Source: an uncultured Bacteroidia bacterium
GTDB taxonomy: Bacteria > Bacteroidota > Bacteroidia > Bacteroidales > UBA932
Direction of reading: 5' to 3'
DNA: 64,000 nucleotides
NCBI GenBank assembly: GCA_902768985.1
Contig: CACXNA010000002.1
Coordinates: 124,001 to 188,000 of the forward strand
Under the pieces are notes generated by a model that saw nothing but the letters and a program-made list of their open reading frames with translations, made no database searches and was not told where the DNA came from. The translations under genes were made by a program, and so were the position numbers. Shown here piece after piece: positions 42,459 through 50,959 of the stretch (position 1 is its first letter; each line of letters starts with the position of its first letter).

Positions 42459-42591
42459 CAGGTGTCCACAAAATCGGCCGCTGGTGCGATAAAAGTGGAC
42501 ACCTCCCCCGCAAAATAGCCCTAAAAGGCCAAATACACCGACAGGTGTCCAGAAAAAATGCGTAGAATAGCTATTTCGTGGACACCTGTCG
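42459..42591. repeat. Four-arm alternating palindrome, locus B
   Basis: Four copies of one word in alternating orientation: AGGTGTCCAC (42460-42469), GTGGACACCT (42495-42504), CGACAGGTGTCCA (42539-42551), TGGACACCTGTCG (42579-42591). The spacer between the second and third arms contains AAAATAGCC (42512-42520), a word also found in locus A. This makes up much of the gene-free stretch 42374-42825. Confidence 0.75.
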
Positions 42592-42765
42592 AAGATGATG
42601 GATTGCGGCAGCCGGTGGGGAGGATGTGCGTGGGCCCGCGCACGTTGGCCGGTGCTGTCGGGGGTGTGCATGGGCCGTGCGCTGGGCGCGGCTGCCGCTG
42701 GTGCTGGAGGCAATAAGGCGGGCGGGTGCTGTGGGTTGGCGTTGTGGAGGGCGGCCGGAAACACC
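42592..42765. other. GC-rich intergenic stretch without a gene
   Basis: The right part of the gap between the HigA-like gene and infB. On minus, which is the infB transcript strand, it is C-rich with few G in places, with repeated CCAGC, CAGCACC and GCCC words. Short open frames in it have no protein-like composition and no start signals. It could be a Rho-utilisation region or decayed sequence; neither can be shown here. Confidence 0.4.
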
Positions 42766-42798
42766 AAAAAACGAAATTCGCCGGGCAAAGCCGGCGAA
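42766..42798 (-). terminator. Terminator of the rimP-nusA-infB operon
   Basis: On minus, stem TTCGCCGG/CCGGCGAA at 42777-42798, followed by ATTTCGTTTTTT; 28 bases after the infB stop codon. Confidence 0.75.
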
Positions 42799-42825
42799 TA
42801 ACGTAAATGATGCGCCCACCGGTCG

Positions 42826-45552
42826 TTAGAGCGTGCGCTTGATCTCGACGATCTGGAAGCCTTCGATCATGTCGCCTTCCTTGATGTCGTTGTAGCCCGC
42901 GATGGACATACCGCACTCCTTGCCGGAGACGACTTCCTTGACGGCGTCTTTGCCGACCTGCAGGGAGCCGAGCTCGCCGGTGTAGATCACGATGCCGTCG
43001 CGGATCAGGCGGACCTTGGCCTTCTGGACCATCTTGCCGTCGCGCATGATACAGCCGGCGATGGTGCCGACCTTGCTGATGCGGAAGATCTGCTTGACCT
43101 CGGCGGTGGCAATGACCTCCTCCTTCTTCTCCGGCTCGAGCATACCCTCGATACCGTCCTTAACTTCGTTGATACAGTCGTAGATCACGGAGTAGAGGCG
43201 GATTTCGATGCCCTCGCGGTCGGCGGCCTTGCGGGCTTCCGGCGTAGGACGCACCTGGAAGCCGACGATCACGGCGTCGGAAGCCTCCGCCAGCAGGACG
43301 TCGGACTCGGAGATACCACCCACAGCCTTGTGGATGACATTGACCTTGACCTCCTCGGTGGAGAGCTTGATGAGGGAATCGGACAGGGCCTCCACGGAGC
43401 CGTCCACATCGCCCTTGACGATGATATTGAGCTCCTTGAAGTTGCCGATGGCGATGCGCCGGCCGATCTCCTCGAGGGTCATGTGCTTCTGGGTCTTGAT
43501 GCCCTGGATGCGGAGCAGCTGTTCCCGCTTCGCGGCGATGCTCTTGGCCTCGCGCTCGTCGGCCATCACGTTGAACTTCTCACCCGCGGCGGGTGCGCCG
43601 TTCAGGCCGAGCACGGACACCGGCGTGGAAGGGCCGGCCTCGGTGACCTTCTGGCCACGCTCGTTGAACATCGACTTCACGCGGCCGTAGAAGCTGCCGC
43701 ACAGCATCACGTCGCCCGGACGGAGGGTACCCTCCTGCACGAGCACGGTGGCGAGGTAGCCGCGGCCCTTGTCGAGCGAGGACTCGATCACGGCGCCCAC
43801 GGCCTTCTTGTTCGGGTTGGCTTTCAGCTCGAGCAGGTCGGTCTCGAGGAGGACCTTCTCCAGCAGCTTGTCCACGTTGATGCCCTGCTTGGCGGAAATC
43901 TCCTGGCACTGGTACTTGCCACCCCAGTCCTCCACGAGGATATTCATCTCGGAGAGCTGGCGGCGGATGGTGTCGGGATTGGCGCCGGGCTTATCGATCT
44001 TGTTGATGGCGAACACCATAGGGACGTTCGCCGCCTGGGCGTGGTTGATGGCCTCGATGGTCTGCGGCATCACGGCGTCGTCGGCCGCCACGATGATGAT
44101 GGCGAGGTCGGTGAGCTGGGCGCCGCGGGCACGCATGGCCGTGAAGGCCTCGTGGCCCGGGGTATCGAGGAAGGTGATGTGGCGGCCGTCGGGCAGCTTG
44201 ACGTTGTAGGCGCCGATGTGTTGCGTGATGCCGCCGGCCTCACCGGCGATGACGTTCGATTTGCGGATGTAGTCGAGCAGGGAGGTCTTACCATGGTCGA
44301 CGTGACCCATCACGGTGATGATCGGCGGACGCGGCTGCAGATCCTCGGGACGGTCGACCTCCTCGGCCTGGCTGATCTCCTCGGAGATCTCGGCCGTGAC
44401 GAACTCGACCTGGTAGCCGAACTCCTCGGCCACGAGCACGAGGGTCTCGGCGTCGAGGCGCTGGTTGATGGACACCATCAGACCCAGGCTCATGCAGGCG
44501 CCGATAACCTTGACCACCGGCGTGTTGTTCATGAGCGTAGCCAGGTCGTTGACGGTCACGAACTCGGTGACTTTCAGCACCTTGTTCTCGGCCAACGCCT
44601 GCTCCATCTCCTCCTGCGTACGCTGGGCGGCAGCTTCGCGCTTCTCCTTGCGGTACTTGGCGCCGAAGTTGTTCTTCTTGCCCTCGTTCATCTTGGCGTA
44701 GGTCTCCTTTACCTGCTTCTGGATCTCCTTCTGGAGCTCCTCCTGCTGGGCCTCGGTGAGGGCCGGCTTGAAGCGGTCGCGGTCGCGCTTGCGGCCCTTG
44801 CCGGAAGCGGCCTGCTGCTGCGGCTGGCGGTTATCCTTCTTGGGGTTCTTCTCAATGTTGGCGCCGGCCTTGGCCACGTCCACCTTCTGCGTGCCCTTGC
44901 TGATGCGCTCGCGCTTCTTGGGCTTGCGGTCGAACTGGCTCAGGTCGATCTTGCCGACCACCTTCAGTTCGGGACCGGAAGCGGCGGGCGCCGCCTTCGG
45001 CTCCTCCACGACCGGCTCCGGCTCTTCCACCGGCTCCGGTTCGGGCTCAGCCACCGGCTCGGGTTCGGGCTCGGCGACGGGCTCCGGCTCAGGCTCGACG
45101 ACAGGCTCCGGCTCGGCAACGGGCTCCGGCTCCACCACCGGTTCCGGCTCCACGACGGGCTCCGGTTCGGGTTCCGGTTCCGGCTCGACGACCGGCTCGG
45201 GTTCGGGCTCGGCCACGGGCTCCGGAGCAACGTTCTTTTTCTCGTTAATGAAGGTGTTGCTCTTGATGATGGTCTCCTGCTCGGGCTCGTCCTCCTCCTC
45301 GGGCTGCTCGCCCGACGGACGGCGGCCGCTCTTCTCCAGGATCTCGGTGATTTTCACCTCGACCTTGTCCGCGGCCTGCTTCAGCTCCAGGTCCTTGCCG
45401 AACTGCTTGGTCAGCAGCGGCAGGTGCTCATCGGAGACCTTGGCATTGGGGTTGGCGTCGACCTCGACGCCCTGGTTCTGGAGGAAGTCCACCAGGTCGT
45501 TGAGACCGATGTTGAATTGTCGGAGTAATTTGCTGATTCTGATATCTGCCAT
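42826..45552 (-). CDS. infB: Translation initiation factor IF-2
   Basis: 908-residue GTPase that delivers initiator tRNA to the ribosome. The N-terminal IF2_N helix ([20 protein letters not shown]) begins the protein. A long linker follows with Glu-Pro/Val repeats at ~residues 108-185, encoded by degenerate short tandem repeats at about 45000-45230. The G domain has GHVDHGKTS (G1), DTPGHEAF (G3) and NKID (G4). The C-terminal domains II to IV are complete, ending [16 protein letters not shown]. It is the last gene of rimP-nusA-infB, 5 bp after nusA. Confidence 0.97.
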   Translation of the reverse strand: MADIRISKLLRQFNIGLNDLVDFLQNQGVEVDANPNAKVSDEHLPLLTKQFGKDLELKQAADKVEVKITEILEKSGRRPSGEQPEEEDEPEQETIIKSNTFINEKKNVAPEPVAEPEPEPVVEPEPEPEPEPVVEPEPVVEPEPVAEPEPVVEPEPEPVAEPEPEPVAEPEPEPVEEPEPVVEEPKAAPAASGPELKVVGKIDLSQFDRKPKKRERISKGTQKVDVAKAGANIEKNPKKDNRQPQQQAASGKGRKRDRDRFKPALTEAQQEELQKEIQKQVKETYAKMNEGKKNNFGAKYRKEKREAAAQRTQEEMEQALAENKVLKVTEFVTVNDLATLMNNTPVVKVIGACMSLGLMVSINQRLDAETLVLVAEEFGYQVEFVTAEISEEISQAEEVDRPEDLQPRPPIITVMGHVDHGKTSLLDYIRKSNVIAGEAGGITQHIGAYNVKLPDGRHITFLDTPGHEAFTAMRARGAQLTDLAIIIVAADDAVMPQTIEAINHAQAANVPMVFAINKIDKPGANPDTIRRQLSEMNILVEDWGGKYQCQEISAKQGINVDKLLEKVLLETDLLELKANPNKKAVGAVIESSLDKGRGYLATVLVQEGTLRPGDVMLCGSFYGRVKSMFNERGQKVTEAGPSTPVSVLGLNGAPAAGEKFNVMADEREAKSIAAKREQLLRIQGIKTQKHMTLEEIGRRIAIGNFKELNIIVKGDVDGSVEALSDSLIKLSTEEVKVNVIHKAVGGISESDVLLAEASDAVIVGFQVRPTPEARKAADREGIEIRLYSVIYDCINEVKDGIEGMLEPEKKEEVIATAEVKQIFRISKVGTIAGCIMRDGKMVQKAKVRLIRDGIVIYTGELGSLQVGKDAVKEVVSGKECGMSIAGYNDIKEGDMIEGFQIVEIKRTL

Positions 45553-45557
45553 TCTGT

Positions 45558-46826
45558 CTAGTCTTCGAATTCTGCTTTCAGGATATTACGGACTTCCTCG
45601 ACGGTCTCGTCCTCAAGGTCGGCGCGCTTGGCGATGTCCTCGGGAGAGAGCGCCAGGACGCTCTTGGCGGTGTCGCAGCCGATCGCCTCGAGGCGGTCGA
45701 TGATCCACTGGTCGATCACGTCGGAGAACTCGCTCAGGAGCACATCCTCCTCGTCGCTGCTCTCGCCCTTCGGAAGCTCGCGGTAGACCTCGATCTCCCG
45801 GTCGACGAGCATGCCGGCCAGCTGGATGTTGACACCGTGACGGCCGATACCCTTGCTGACCTGGTCCGGCTGCATGAACACCTTCACCTTGTCGTCCGGA
45901 TTCTCGCCCATCTCGATGTAGGAGACGACGGCGGGATTGAGGGCGCGCTGGATCATGAGCTTCGGGTTCTGAGACCACTGGATCACGTCGATGTTCTCGT
46001 TGCGGAGCTCACGGACGATGCCCATGATACGGCCGCCCTTGACGCCGATACAGGCGCCGATCGGGTCGATGCGGTCGTCGTAGGACTCCACGGCCACCTT
46101 GGCACGCTCGCCCGGGACGCGGACCACCTTCTTGACGGTGATCAGGCCGTCGGCGATCTCCGGCACCTCCTGCTCGAAGAGGCGCTCCAGGAAGTCGTTG
46201 GACACGCGGCTGAGGGTGATGTACGGAGTCGTATTGTTCTTCATCTCCACGCTCTTGATGACGGCGCGGACGGAGTCGCTCTTCTTGAAACGCTCGCCGG
46301 GGATCTGCTCGCTCTTCGGGATGTGCAGCTCGTTGCCGTCCTCGTCGAGGATGAGCACCTCCTTGGACCAGGTCTGGTAGACCTCGCCGTAGAAAAGCTC
46401 GCCCACCTTCTCGGAGTACTTCTTGAAGACGTTCGCCTTCTCGATGTCCATGATGCGGCCCTGGAGGTTCTGGCGGATATTGAGGATGCCGCGGCGGCCG
46501 AACGCGGCCAGCGGCAGCTTCTTGGCGTACTGGTCGCCGATCTCGTAGTCGTCGGCGTCGCCGCCGTCCTCCCGGATCCCCTCGATGGTGATCTCGGCGT
46601 TCGGGTTCTCGACCTCCTCCACCACATCGAAGTTCTGATAGATCTCGCAAGTACCCTTGTCCACGTTGACGATCACGTCAAAGTTGTCCGAAGAGCCGTA
46701 GGTCTTGGCGATCTGGGTCAGAAAGACGTCCTTAAGGACCTGCATCATCACAGGGCGGTCAATGTTCTTCTCCTCTTTGAAGTCCTTGAAGGCGTCAATG
46801 AGCGTAATTACTTTTTCCTTTTCCAT
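45558..46826 (-). CDS. nusA: Transcription termination/antitermination factor NusA
   Basis: 422-residue RNA-polymerase-associated elongation factor. N-terminal RNAP-binding domain (residues ~1-130), S1 domain (~135-200, [20 protein letters not shown] before FYGEVYQTW), and KH domains with [21 protein letters not shown] and [19 protein letters not shown]-terminal acidic/helical tail is shorter than in E. coli, as is usual outside Proteobacteria. It lies between rimP and infB, the classical arrangement. Confidence 0.96.
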   Translation of the reverse strand: MEKEKVITLIDAFKDFKEEKNIDRPVMMQVLKDVFLTQIAKTYGSSDNFDVIVNVDKGTCEIYQNFDVVEEVENPNAEITIEGIREDGGDADDYEIGDQYAKKLPLAAFGRRGILNIRQNLQGRIMDIEKANVFKKYSEKVGELFYGEVYQTWSKEVLILDEDGNELHIPKSEQIPGERFKKSDSVRAVIKSVEMKNNTTPYITLSRVSNDFLERLFEQEVPEIADGLITVKKVVRVPGERAKVAVESYDDRIDPIGACIGVKGGRIMGIVRELRNENIDVIQWSQNPKLMIQRALNPAVVSYIEMGENPDDKVKVFMQPDQVSKGIGRHGVNIQLAGMLVDREIEVYRELPKGESSDEEDVLLSEFSDVIDQWIIDRLEAIGCDTAKSVLALSPEDIAKRADLEDETVEEVRNILKAEFED

Positions 46827-46835
46827 TTTTATAGT

Positions 46836-47108
46836 TTATTCTTTAATTGTTTTCAGCATTTCATCCGCCTCGGCGGCGTCGATCCCGACGGAGCCGACGG
46901 TGAGGGCGTAGTCTTCGATGTTGCGGTCGAAGGCGGTCAGTACGGCCCGGTGAACGTACTCGCAGTCAGCGAGATCCACATCGGCGTCCGCCTTGTCGAT
47001 CGTGACTTCAAACACGTTGTCGTCGTCGTTGAACATAATGTCCACGAGGGAGCAGCCGCGCTCTGCGACGGCCTTCTCCACCACTTTTTCGAATTCTGTC
47101 CTGTCCAT
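46836..47108 (-). CDS. rimP: RimP-like ribosome maturation factor, N-terminal domain only
   Basis: 90-residue protein at the usual position of rimP before nusA. It matches the N-terminal alpha/beta domain of RimP: FEKVVEKAVAERGCSLVDIM, FEVTIDKADADVDLADCEYV and an ending at GSVGIDAAEADEMLKTIKE, where the family's SSPG turn would be. RimP is normally ~150 residues with a second SH3-like domain, which is absent here; only 9 bp separate the stop from nusA. The start is the ATG at 47108; a TTG two codons upstream is in frame. Probably a reduced RimP. Confidence 0.78.
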   Translation of the reverse strand: MDRTEFEKVVEKAVAERGCSLVDIMFNDDDNVFEVTIDKADADVDLADCEYVHRAVLTAFDRNIEDYALTVGSVGIDAAEADEMLKTIKE

Positions 47109-47160
47109 ATTCAATCAAAAAGGAAGACCTCTTCGGGGCCTTCCATCTCGTTCACGGGTG

Positions 47161-47168
47161 CAAAGATA
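47161..47168 (-). promoter_or_regulatory. -7 box for rimP-nusA-infB
   Basis: CAAAGATA on plus, TATCTTTG on minus, 52 bases before the rimP ATG. The leader holds an imperfect hairpin GGAAG...CTTCC (about 47121-47143). Confidence 0.55.
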
Positions 47169-47204
47169 AGTATTTTTTTGTATATTCGCCAAAACTTTGT
47201 GATT

Positions 47205-47597
47205 ATGAAGCGACTGACCCTCCTTTTTCTTTCCCTCGCCCTCTGCCTGGGCGCCCTTACCTCCTGCAACCTCGAGCGCACGGGGACTTACTCCTACAGC
47301 AATGAAGTCATCCTCCAGATCGAGAACCAGGAGGACTATGCCGCCGTTGAAGAATATATGAAGACCAACTTCGTCGAGATCACGAATAACCCGACCTTCA
47401 CCGGCCCGATCCACGATGCGATTATGGAGTTCACCAAGCATTTCGTCGAGGAGGAGCAGCGGGTGGACCACGATTTCATCTACTCCCACCTCAAGGAGTC
47501 GTCGGACGGCGTCCGGCTGATCGGTTTCTTGTCCGGCCCCAACACCAAGGAATGGGTCGGATACAGCACCTACACGCTGATGGACCTCGACAACTAG
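47205..47597 (+). CDS. Small lipoprotein of unknown function
   Basis: 130-residue predicted lipoprotein: hydrophobic signal MKRLTLLFLSLALCLGALTS followed by the lipobox Cys21. The mature part is acidic and mixed alpha/beta (VILQIENQEDYAAVEEYMKT, MEFTKHFVEEEQRVDHDFIY, ending STYTLMDLDN). I do not recognise a family. It stands alone, divergent from the rimP operon and convergent with the WbqC-like gene. An AACTTTG just upstream of the ATG might be part of a -7 box. Confidence 0.72.
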   Translation: MKRLTLLFLSLALCLGALTSCNLERTGTYSYSNEVILQIENQEDYAAVEEYMKTNFVEITNNPTFTGPIHDAIMEFTKHFVEEEQRVDHDFIYSHLKESSDGVRLIGFLSGPNTKEWVGYSTYTLMDLDN

Positions 47598-47603
47598 AAT
47601 TCC

Positions 47604-48203
47604 CTACAGCAGATAATCGATCGAAGCGGGCCCCTCGTTGAAGAGGAGGTCCATCACGGAGAGGTTCGGAACGAACCCGTGCCGATCCGCAAATACCTGA
47701 TAATAAGGCCGATCCAATCCATTTTCCTGCAGGATTGCGTTCGGCCTTTTCGGATGGATGTCCACGTGCTCTGCGGCGAACTCCGTCGTCGGCACGAGTT
47801 CCGTGCGCAGCCCGATCCTGTCCAGGAAGAAGCGGATGATCCGCATGTCCAGCTCCCAGAGCGTCGCGGGGTGCGCGTCCAGGATGGCGAAGAGCTCGTC
47901 CCGGTAGTACTCGAAATAGGCGGACGAGCGATAGGCCGTCTCGATGCAGCGCTCCGCCTTCTCCACCCACGGCGTGGAATAATCCACCTCGATCTCGCGG
48001 ATGGGCAGGTTGAACGTCCCGTCCCGGTGGCGCACCGGGAAATTGAGCGCCTGCGGCCCGTCGGCCGCATAGATGCGGCAGCGGTTGCGGTAGGACTGCT
48101 TCTGGTAATTCTCACACGCCTCGATATAAACGGAAGAATACTTTGCGAGGAGCGCAAAGTATTCTGTCGGGGGAAACCAGGCGATGGTGAGGGTCGGCAC
48201 CAT
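47604..48203 (-). CDS. WbqC-like family protein
   Basis: 199-residue protein of the WbqC-like family (PF08889): IAWFPPTEYFALLAKYSSVY at the N-terminus, the conserved ENYQKQSYRNRCRIYAADG segment, then LNFPVR and a C-terminal QVFADRHGFVPNLSVMDLLF. Such genes sit near polysaccharide or lipid A clusters; the biochemical role is not established. It ends the lpxD-lpxC-lpxA run, starting 7 bp after lpxA ends, in line with an envelope role. Confidence 0.85.
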   Translation of the reverse strand: MVPTLTIAWFPPTEYFALLAKYSSVYIEACENYQKQSYRNRCRIYAADGPQALNFPVRHRDGTFNLPIREIEVDYSTPWVEKAERCIETAYRSSAYFEYYRDELFAILDAHPATLWELDMRIIRFFLDRIGLRTELVPTTEFAAEHVDIHPKRPNAILQENGLDRPYYQVFADRHGFVPNLSVMDLLFNEGPASIDYLL

Positions 48204-48210
48204 CGCGCTG

Positions 48211-49023
48211 TTATTCTACGTCGCCCTTGACGCTGACCTCCATGCCGCGGACGATGCCGCGCTTGGAGTTGCGGATGAATTCGAGGATGGTGTCACGCTC
48301 CACGGACTGCGGGAAGCCGGCTTCCACCTTGCTGCAGGCGTCGGCGTTGTTCAGCCCCTGGAAATAGATCGTGTCGTAGATGTCCTTGATGTTGCGGATC
48401 ACGTCGGAATCGAAGCCGCGGCGGCGCAGGCCGACGATGTTGATGCCGGAGTAGCAGATCGGGTTGCGCCCGCAGATGGAGTACGGCGGGATGTCCTTGT
48501 TGACGGCCGAGCCGCCGCCGACCATGGCGTGCGTGCCGATGTGGGAGAACTGGTGCACGACGGTGCTGCCGCCGATGATGGCCCAGTCGTCCACGTCCGT
48601 CTCGCCGGCGATGCCCACGTAGCTCACCAGGATGCAGTGGTTGCCCACGCGGCAGTCGTGCGCCACGTGCACGTAGGACATGATCAGCGTGTCGTTGCCG
48701 ACGCGCGTGACGCCCTTGCCGCTGGCCTTGGTGCCGCGGTTGATGGTCGCGCACTCGCGGATGGTGACGCGGTCGCCGATCTCCACCCAGGTCACCTCGC
48801 CGTCGAACTTGAGGTCCTGCGGCACGGCGCCGACCACGGCGCCCGGGAAGACCTGGCAGCCGTTGCCCATCTTGACATACGGGAAGATGGTGGCATGGGG
48901 AAGGATCTTGCAGTTGTCACCGATGATGACATTGTCGTCGATATATGCGTACGGTCCCACCTCGACGTTTTCGCCGAGCTGGGCACCGGGATGCACGGTA
49001 GCAAGGGGATGAATGTTCGTCAT
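48211..49023 (-). CDS. lpxA: UDP-N-acetylglucosamine acyltransferase
   Basis: 270-residue left-handed beta-helix acyltransferase, first step of lipid A synthesis (acyl-ACP plus UDP-GlcNAc). Hexapeptide repeats run from residue ~5 to ~195. The catalytic His is in MSYVHVAHDCRVGNHC. After the helix come GRNPICYSGINIVGLRRRGF and a helical C-terminal domain, the LpxA pattern that separates it from LpxD. Three bases follow lpxC. Confidence 0.95.
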   Translation of the reverse strand: MTNIHPLATVHPGAQLGENVEVGPYAYIDDNVIIGDNCKILPHATIFPYVKMGNGCQVFPGAVVGAVPQDLKFDGEVTWVEIGDRVTIRECATINRGTKASGKGVTRVGNDTLIMSYVHVAHDCRVGNHCILVSYVGIAGETDVDDWAIIGGSTVVHQFSHIGTHAMVGGGSAVNKDIPPYSICGRNPICYSGINIVGLRRRGFDSDVIRNIKDIYDTIYFQGLNNADACSKVEAGFPQSVERDTILEFIRNSKRGIVRGMEVSVKGDVE

Positions 49024-49026
49024 AAG

Positions 49027-49926
49027 CTACTTGATATGCTTGAGCCCCGTCCGGCTCGCCACGCTGTTGATGGTGTGGCCGGGCTTGAAGGCTGTGATTC
49101 TGGCTTTCGGGAAGCCGCCCAGCAGGCGCATGTCCCCGATGAGGTCGAGGAGCTTGTGGCGGCCGCACTCGTTCGGGAAATGGAGTTTGATATTGCTGAG
49201 GTATCCCTGCGGGGTCACGGACAGATGCGGCTGGCCGAAGAGCCGGCACATGTTCTCGATCTGCTCCTCGCTGACGGGATGCTCCACGATCACGATGGCG
49301 TTGTCCACGTCGCCGCCCTTCACCAGGCCCTTGGCGGCCAGGAATTCCAGCTCGTGGAAGAAAACGAAGGTGCGGCAGGGAGCGACCTGGCCGACATAGT
49401 CGGCATTCTCCTCCCAATGGGCCTTCTGGACGCCCAGCACCCGGGAATTGAAATCCGAGGTGGCCTCGAAGGACATCTTCTCGGCCGGTTCGACCCGCAC
49501 CCAGGATCCGCTCTGCTCGTCGCGGACCTCGAACGCCTCGTCGAACTCCAGCCAGACCCGCTCCGCCTCCTGGGCCTGCAGCCCGTCGGGGGCGATGGCG
49601 CGCACATAGCGCTCGGCGCTGCCGTCGAGGATGGGCGCCTCCTCGTTGTCGAGCTCGACCCGGGCATTGTCGACGCCCAGGCCCGTCAGGGCGGACATCA
49701 CATGCTCGATGGTCACCACGGAGACCTCCCCTTCGGAGATCGTGGTGCTGCGGTCGGTACGGCTGATACGGGAGGCGACGGCCGGGATCTCGACCCCGAC
49801 GTCCGTACGGACGAAACGGATGCCGTAGCCCACGGGGGCCGGCTTCAGGGTCAGGTGGGCATATTTGCCCGTATGGAGGCCGCGTCCTTCGAAAGTATAG
49901 GCGGCAGTTAAGGTCTGTTGCTTCAT
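49027..49926 (-). CDS. lpxC: UDP-3-O-acyl-GlcNAc deacetylase, stand-alone
   Basis: 299-residue zinc deacetylase, committed step of lipid A synthesis. The metal ligands are present: His in TIEHVMSALTG, and H and D in RHKLLDLIGDMRLLGG; the catalytic His is in KPGHTINS. LDGSAERYVRAI and CRTFVFFHELEFL are further family segments. In most Bacteroidota LpxC is fused to a FabZ dehydratase (~460 residues); here it ends after the LpxC domain and lpxA follows directly. A -7 box 8 bases before the ATG suggests an extra promoter inside the operon. Confidence 0.95.
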   Translation of the reverse strand: MKQQTLTAAYTFEGRGLHTGKYAHLTLKPAPVGYGIRFVRTDVGVEIPAVASRISRTDRSTTISEGEVSVVTIEHVMSALTGLGVDNARVELDNEEAPILDGSAERYVRAIAPDGLQAQEAERVWLEFDEAFEVRDEQSGSWVRVEPAEKMSFEATSDFNSRVLGVQKAHWEENADYVGQVAPCRTFVFFHELEFLAAKGLVKGGDVDNAIVIVEHPVSEEQIENMCRLFGQPHLSVTPQGYLSNIKLHFPNECGRHKLLDLIGDMRLLGGFPKARITAFKPGHTINSVASRTGLKHIK

Positions 49927-49934
49927 TCGGGCCG

Positions 49935-49942
49935 CAAAGATA
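49935..49942 (-). promoter_or_regulatory. Internal -7 box for lpxC
   Basis: CAAAGATA on plus, TATCTTTG on minus, between lpxD and lpxC, ending 8 bases before the lpxC ATG. Confidence 0.5.
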
Positions 49943-49957
49943 CGAATAAAAAATGGA

Positions 49958-50950
49958 TTATTCCTCTTCGCCCGCGCGTTTGAATTTGGCGTATGCCTTC
50001 AGGTAGGTCCGGTGCGGGATGGCGGGAATGCCCCATAAGGTCTCGCCCGGCTTGCGGATATTGCTGGTCAGACCGCTCTTGGCGCCCAGCGTGGTGTGGT
50101 CGGCGATCTTGATGTGGCCCACGATGCCCACCTGCCCCGCGATGATGCAGCTCTCGCCGATCTGCGTGGAGCCGGCGATGCCCGTCTGCGCGGCCATCAC
50201 CGTGTTCTTGCCCACCACGACATTGTGGGCGATCTGGCAGAGGTTGTCGATGCGCACGCCGTCCGCGATGACCGTGGACTCCATCGGCGCGCGGTCGATG
50301 GTCGTGTTGGAACCGACCTCGACGTCGTTGCCGATGACCACGTTGCCCAGGTGCTCGATCTTGCGCCAGGTGCCGTCCGGCTGCGGCGCGTTGCCGAAGC
50401 CGTCGTCGCCGATGATGCAGCCCGCGTGCAGGATCACGCGGTCGCCGATCACCATGCCCGGGAAGATATGCACGCCCGGATAGATGATGCAGTAGGAGCC
50501 GATCTTCGTCCCGGCGCCGATCGTCACGTTGTCGTGGATGATCGTGCAGTCGCCGATTTGGCAGTTCTTGCCGATGGTCACGAAGTCGCCCACGCTCACC
50601 CGCTTGCCCAACTTCGCGCTGCAGGCGATGCGGGAGCGCAGCGAGCGGCGGCGGCGATACTTCTTCTTCTGGTCGGCCATGTACTTGAGCAGTTCGGCCA
50701 GGGCGTTGTAGGCGTTCTCCACGCGCACCAGCGTCGGAACCACCGCCTCCTTGGGGGTAAAATCATTATTTACCAGCAGGACCGAGGCCCTGCTGGTATA
50801 GACGTACTGTTCGTATTTCGGATTGGCGTAGAAGCAGAGCTGGCCCGGCTTGCCGTGTTCAATCTTTGCGAAGGATGTTACTTTGGCGTCCGGATTTCCC
50901 TCCACGGTCCCGTGGAGGACCTCCGCCAGTTGCTTTGCAGTTAGTTCCAT
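49958..50950 (-). CDS. lpxD: UDP-3-O-acylglucosamine N-acyltransferase
   Basis: 330-residue lipid A acyltransferase, third step. N-terminal uridine-binding domain (~1-100, [20 protein letters not shown]), then a left-handed beta-helix with hexapeptide repeats from ~105. The catalytic His region reads [19 protein letters not shown], and [20 protein letters not shown] is diagnostic for LpxD. It precedes lpxC and lpxA, the common Bacteroidota order, and starts 9 bp after the OmpP1-like gene ends. Confidence 0.96.
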   Translation of the reverse strand: MELTAKQLAEVLHGTVEGNPDAKVTSFAKIEHGKPGQLCFYANPKYEQYVYTSRASVLLVNNDFTPKEAVVPTLVRVENAYNALAELLKYMADQKKKYRRRRSLRSRIACSAKLGKRVSVGDFVTIGKNCQIGDCTIIHDNVTIGAGTKIGSYCIIYPGVHIFPGMVIGDRVILHAGCIIGDDGFGNAPQPDGTWRKIEHLGNVVIGNDVEVGSNTTIDRAPMESTVIADGVRIDNLCQIAHNVVVGKNTVMAAQTGIAGSTQIGESCIIAGQVGIVGHIKIADHTTLGAKSGLTSNIRKPGETLWGIPAIPHRTYLKAYAKFKRAGEEE

Positions 50951-50959
50951 TCTCTTATT

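Noticed and set aside
42595-42829. Short plus-strand open frames in the gap before infB
   Set aside because: Gly/Trp/Arg-rich translations of a GC-rich stretch, no start signals, and they run into the infB terminator.
45000-45230. Possible CRISPR or tandem-repeat array
   Set aside because: The repeats are degenerate six-base units coding for a Glu-Pro linker in IF-2; there are no spacers and no cas genes.
43330-45528. 732-codon plus-strand frame opposite infB
   Set aside because: Antisense shadow of IF-2 with no protein-like features apart from the mirrored repeat tract.
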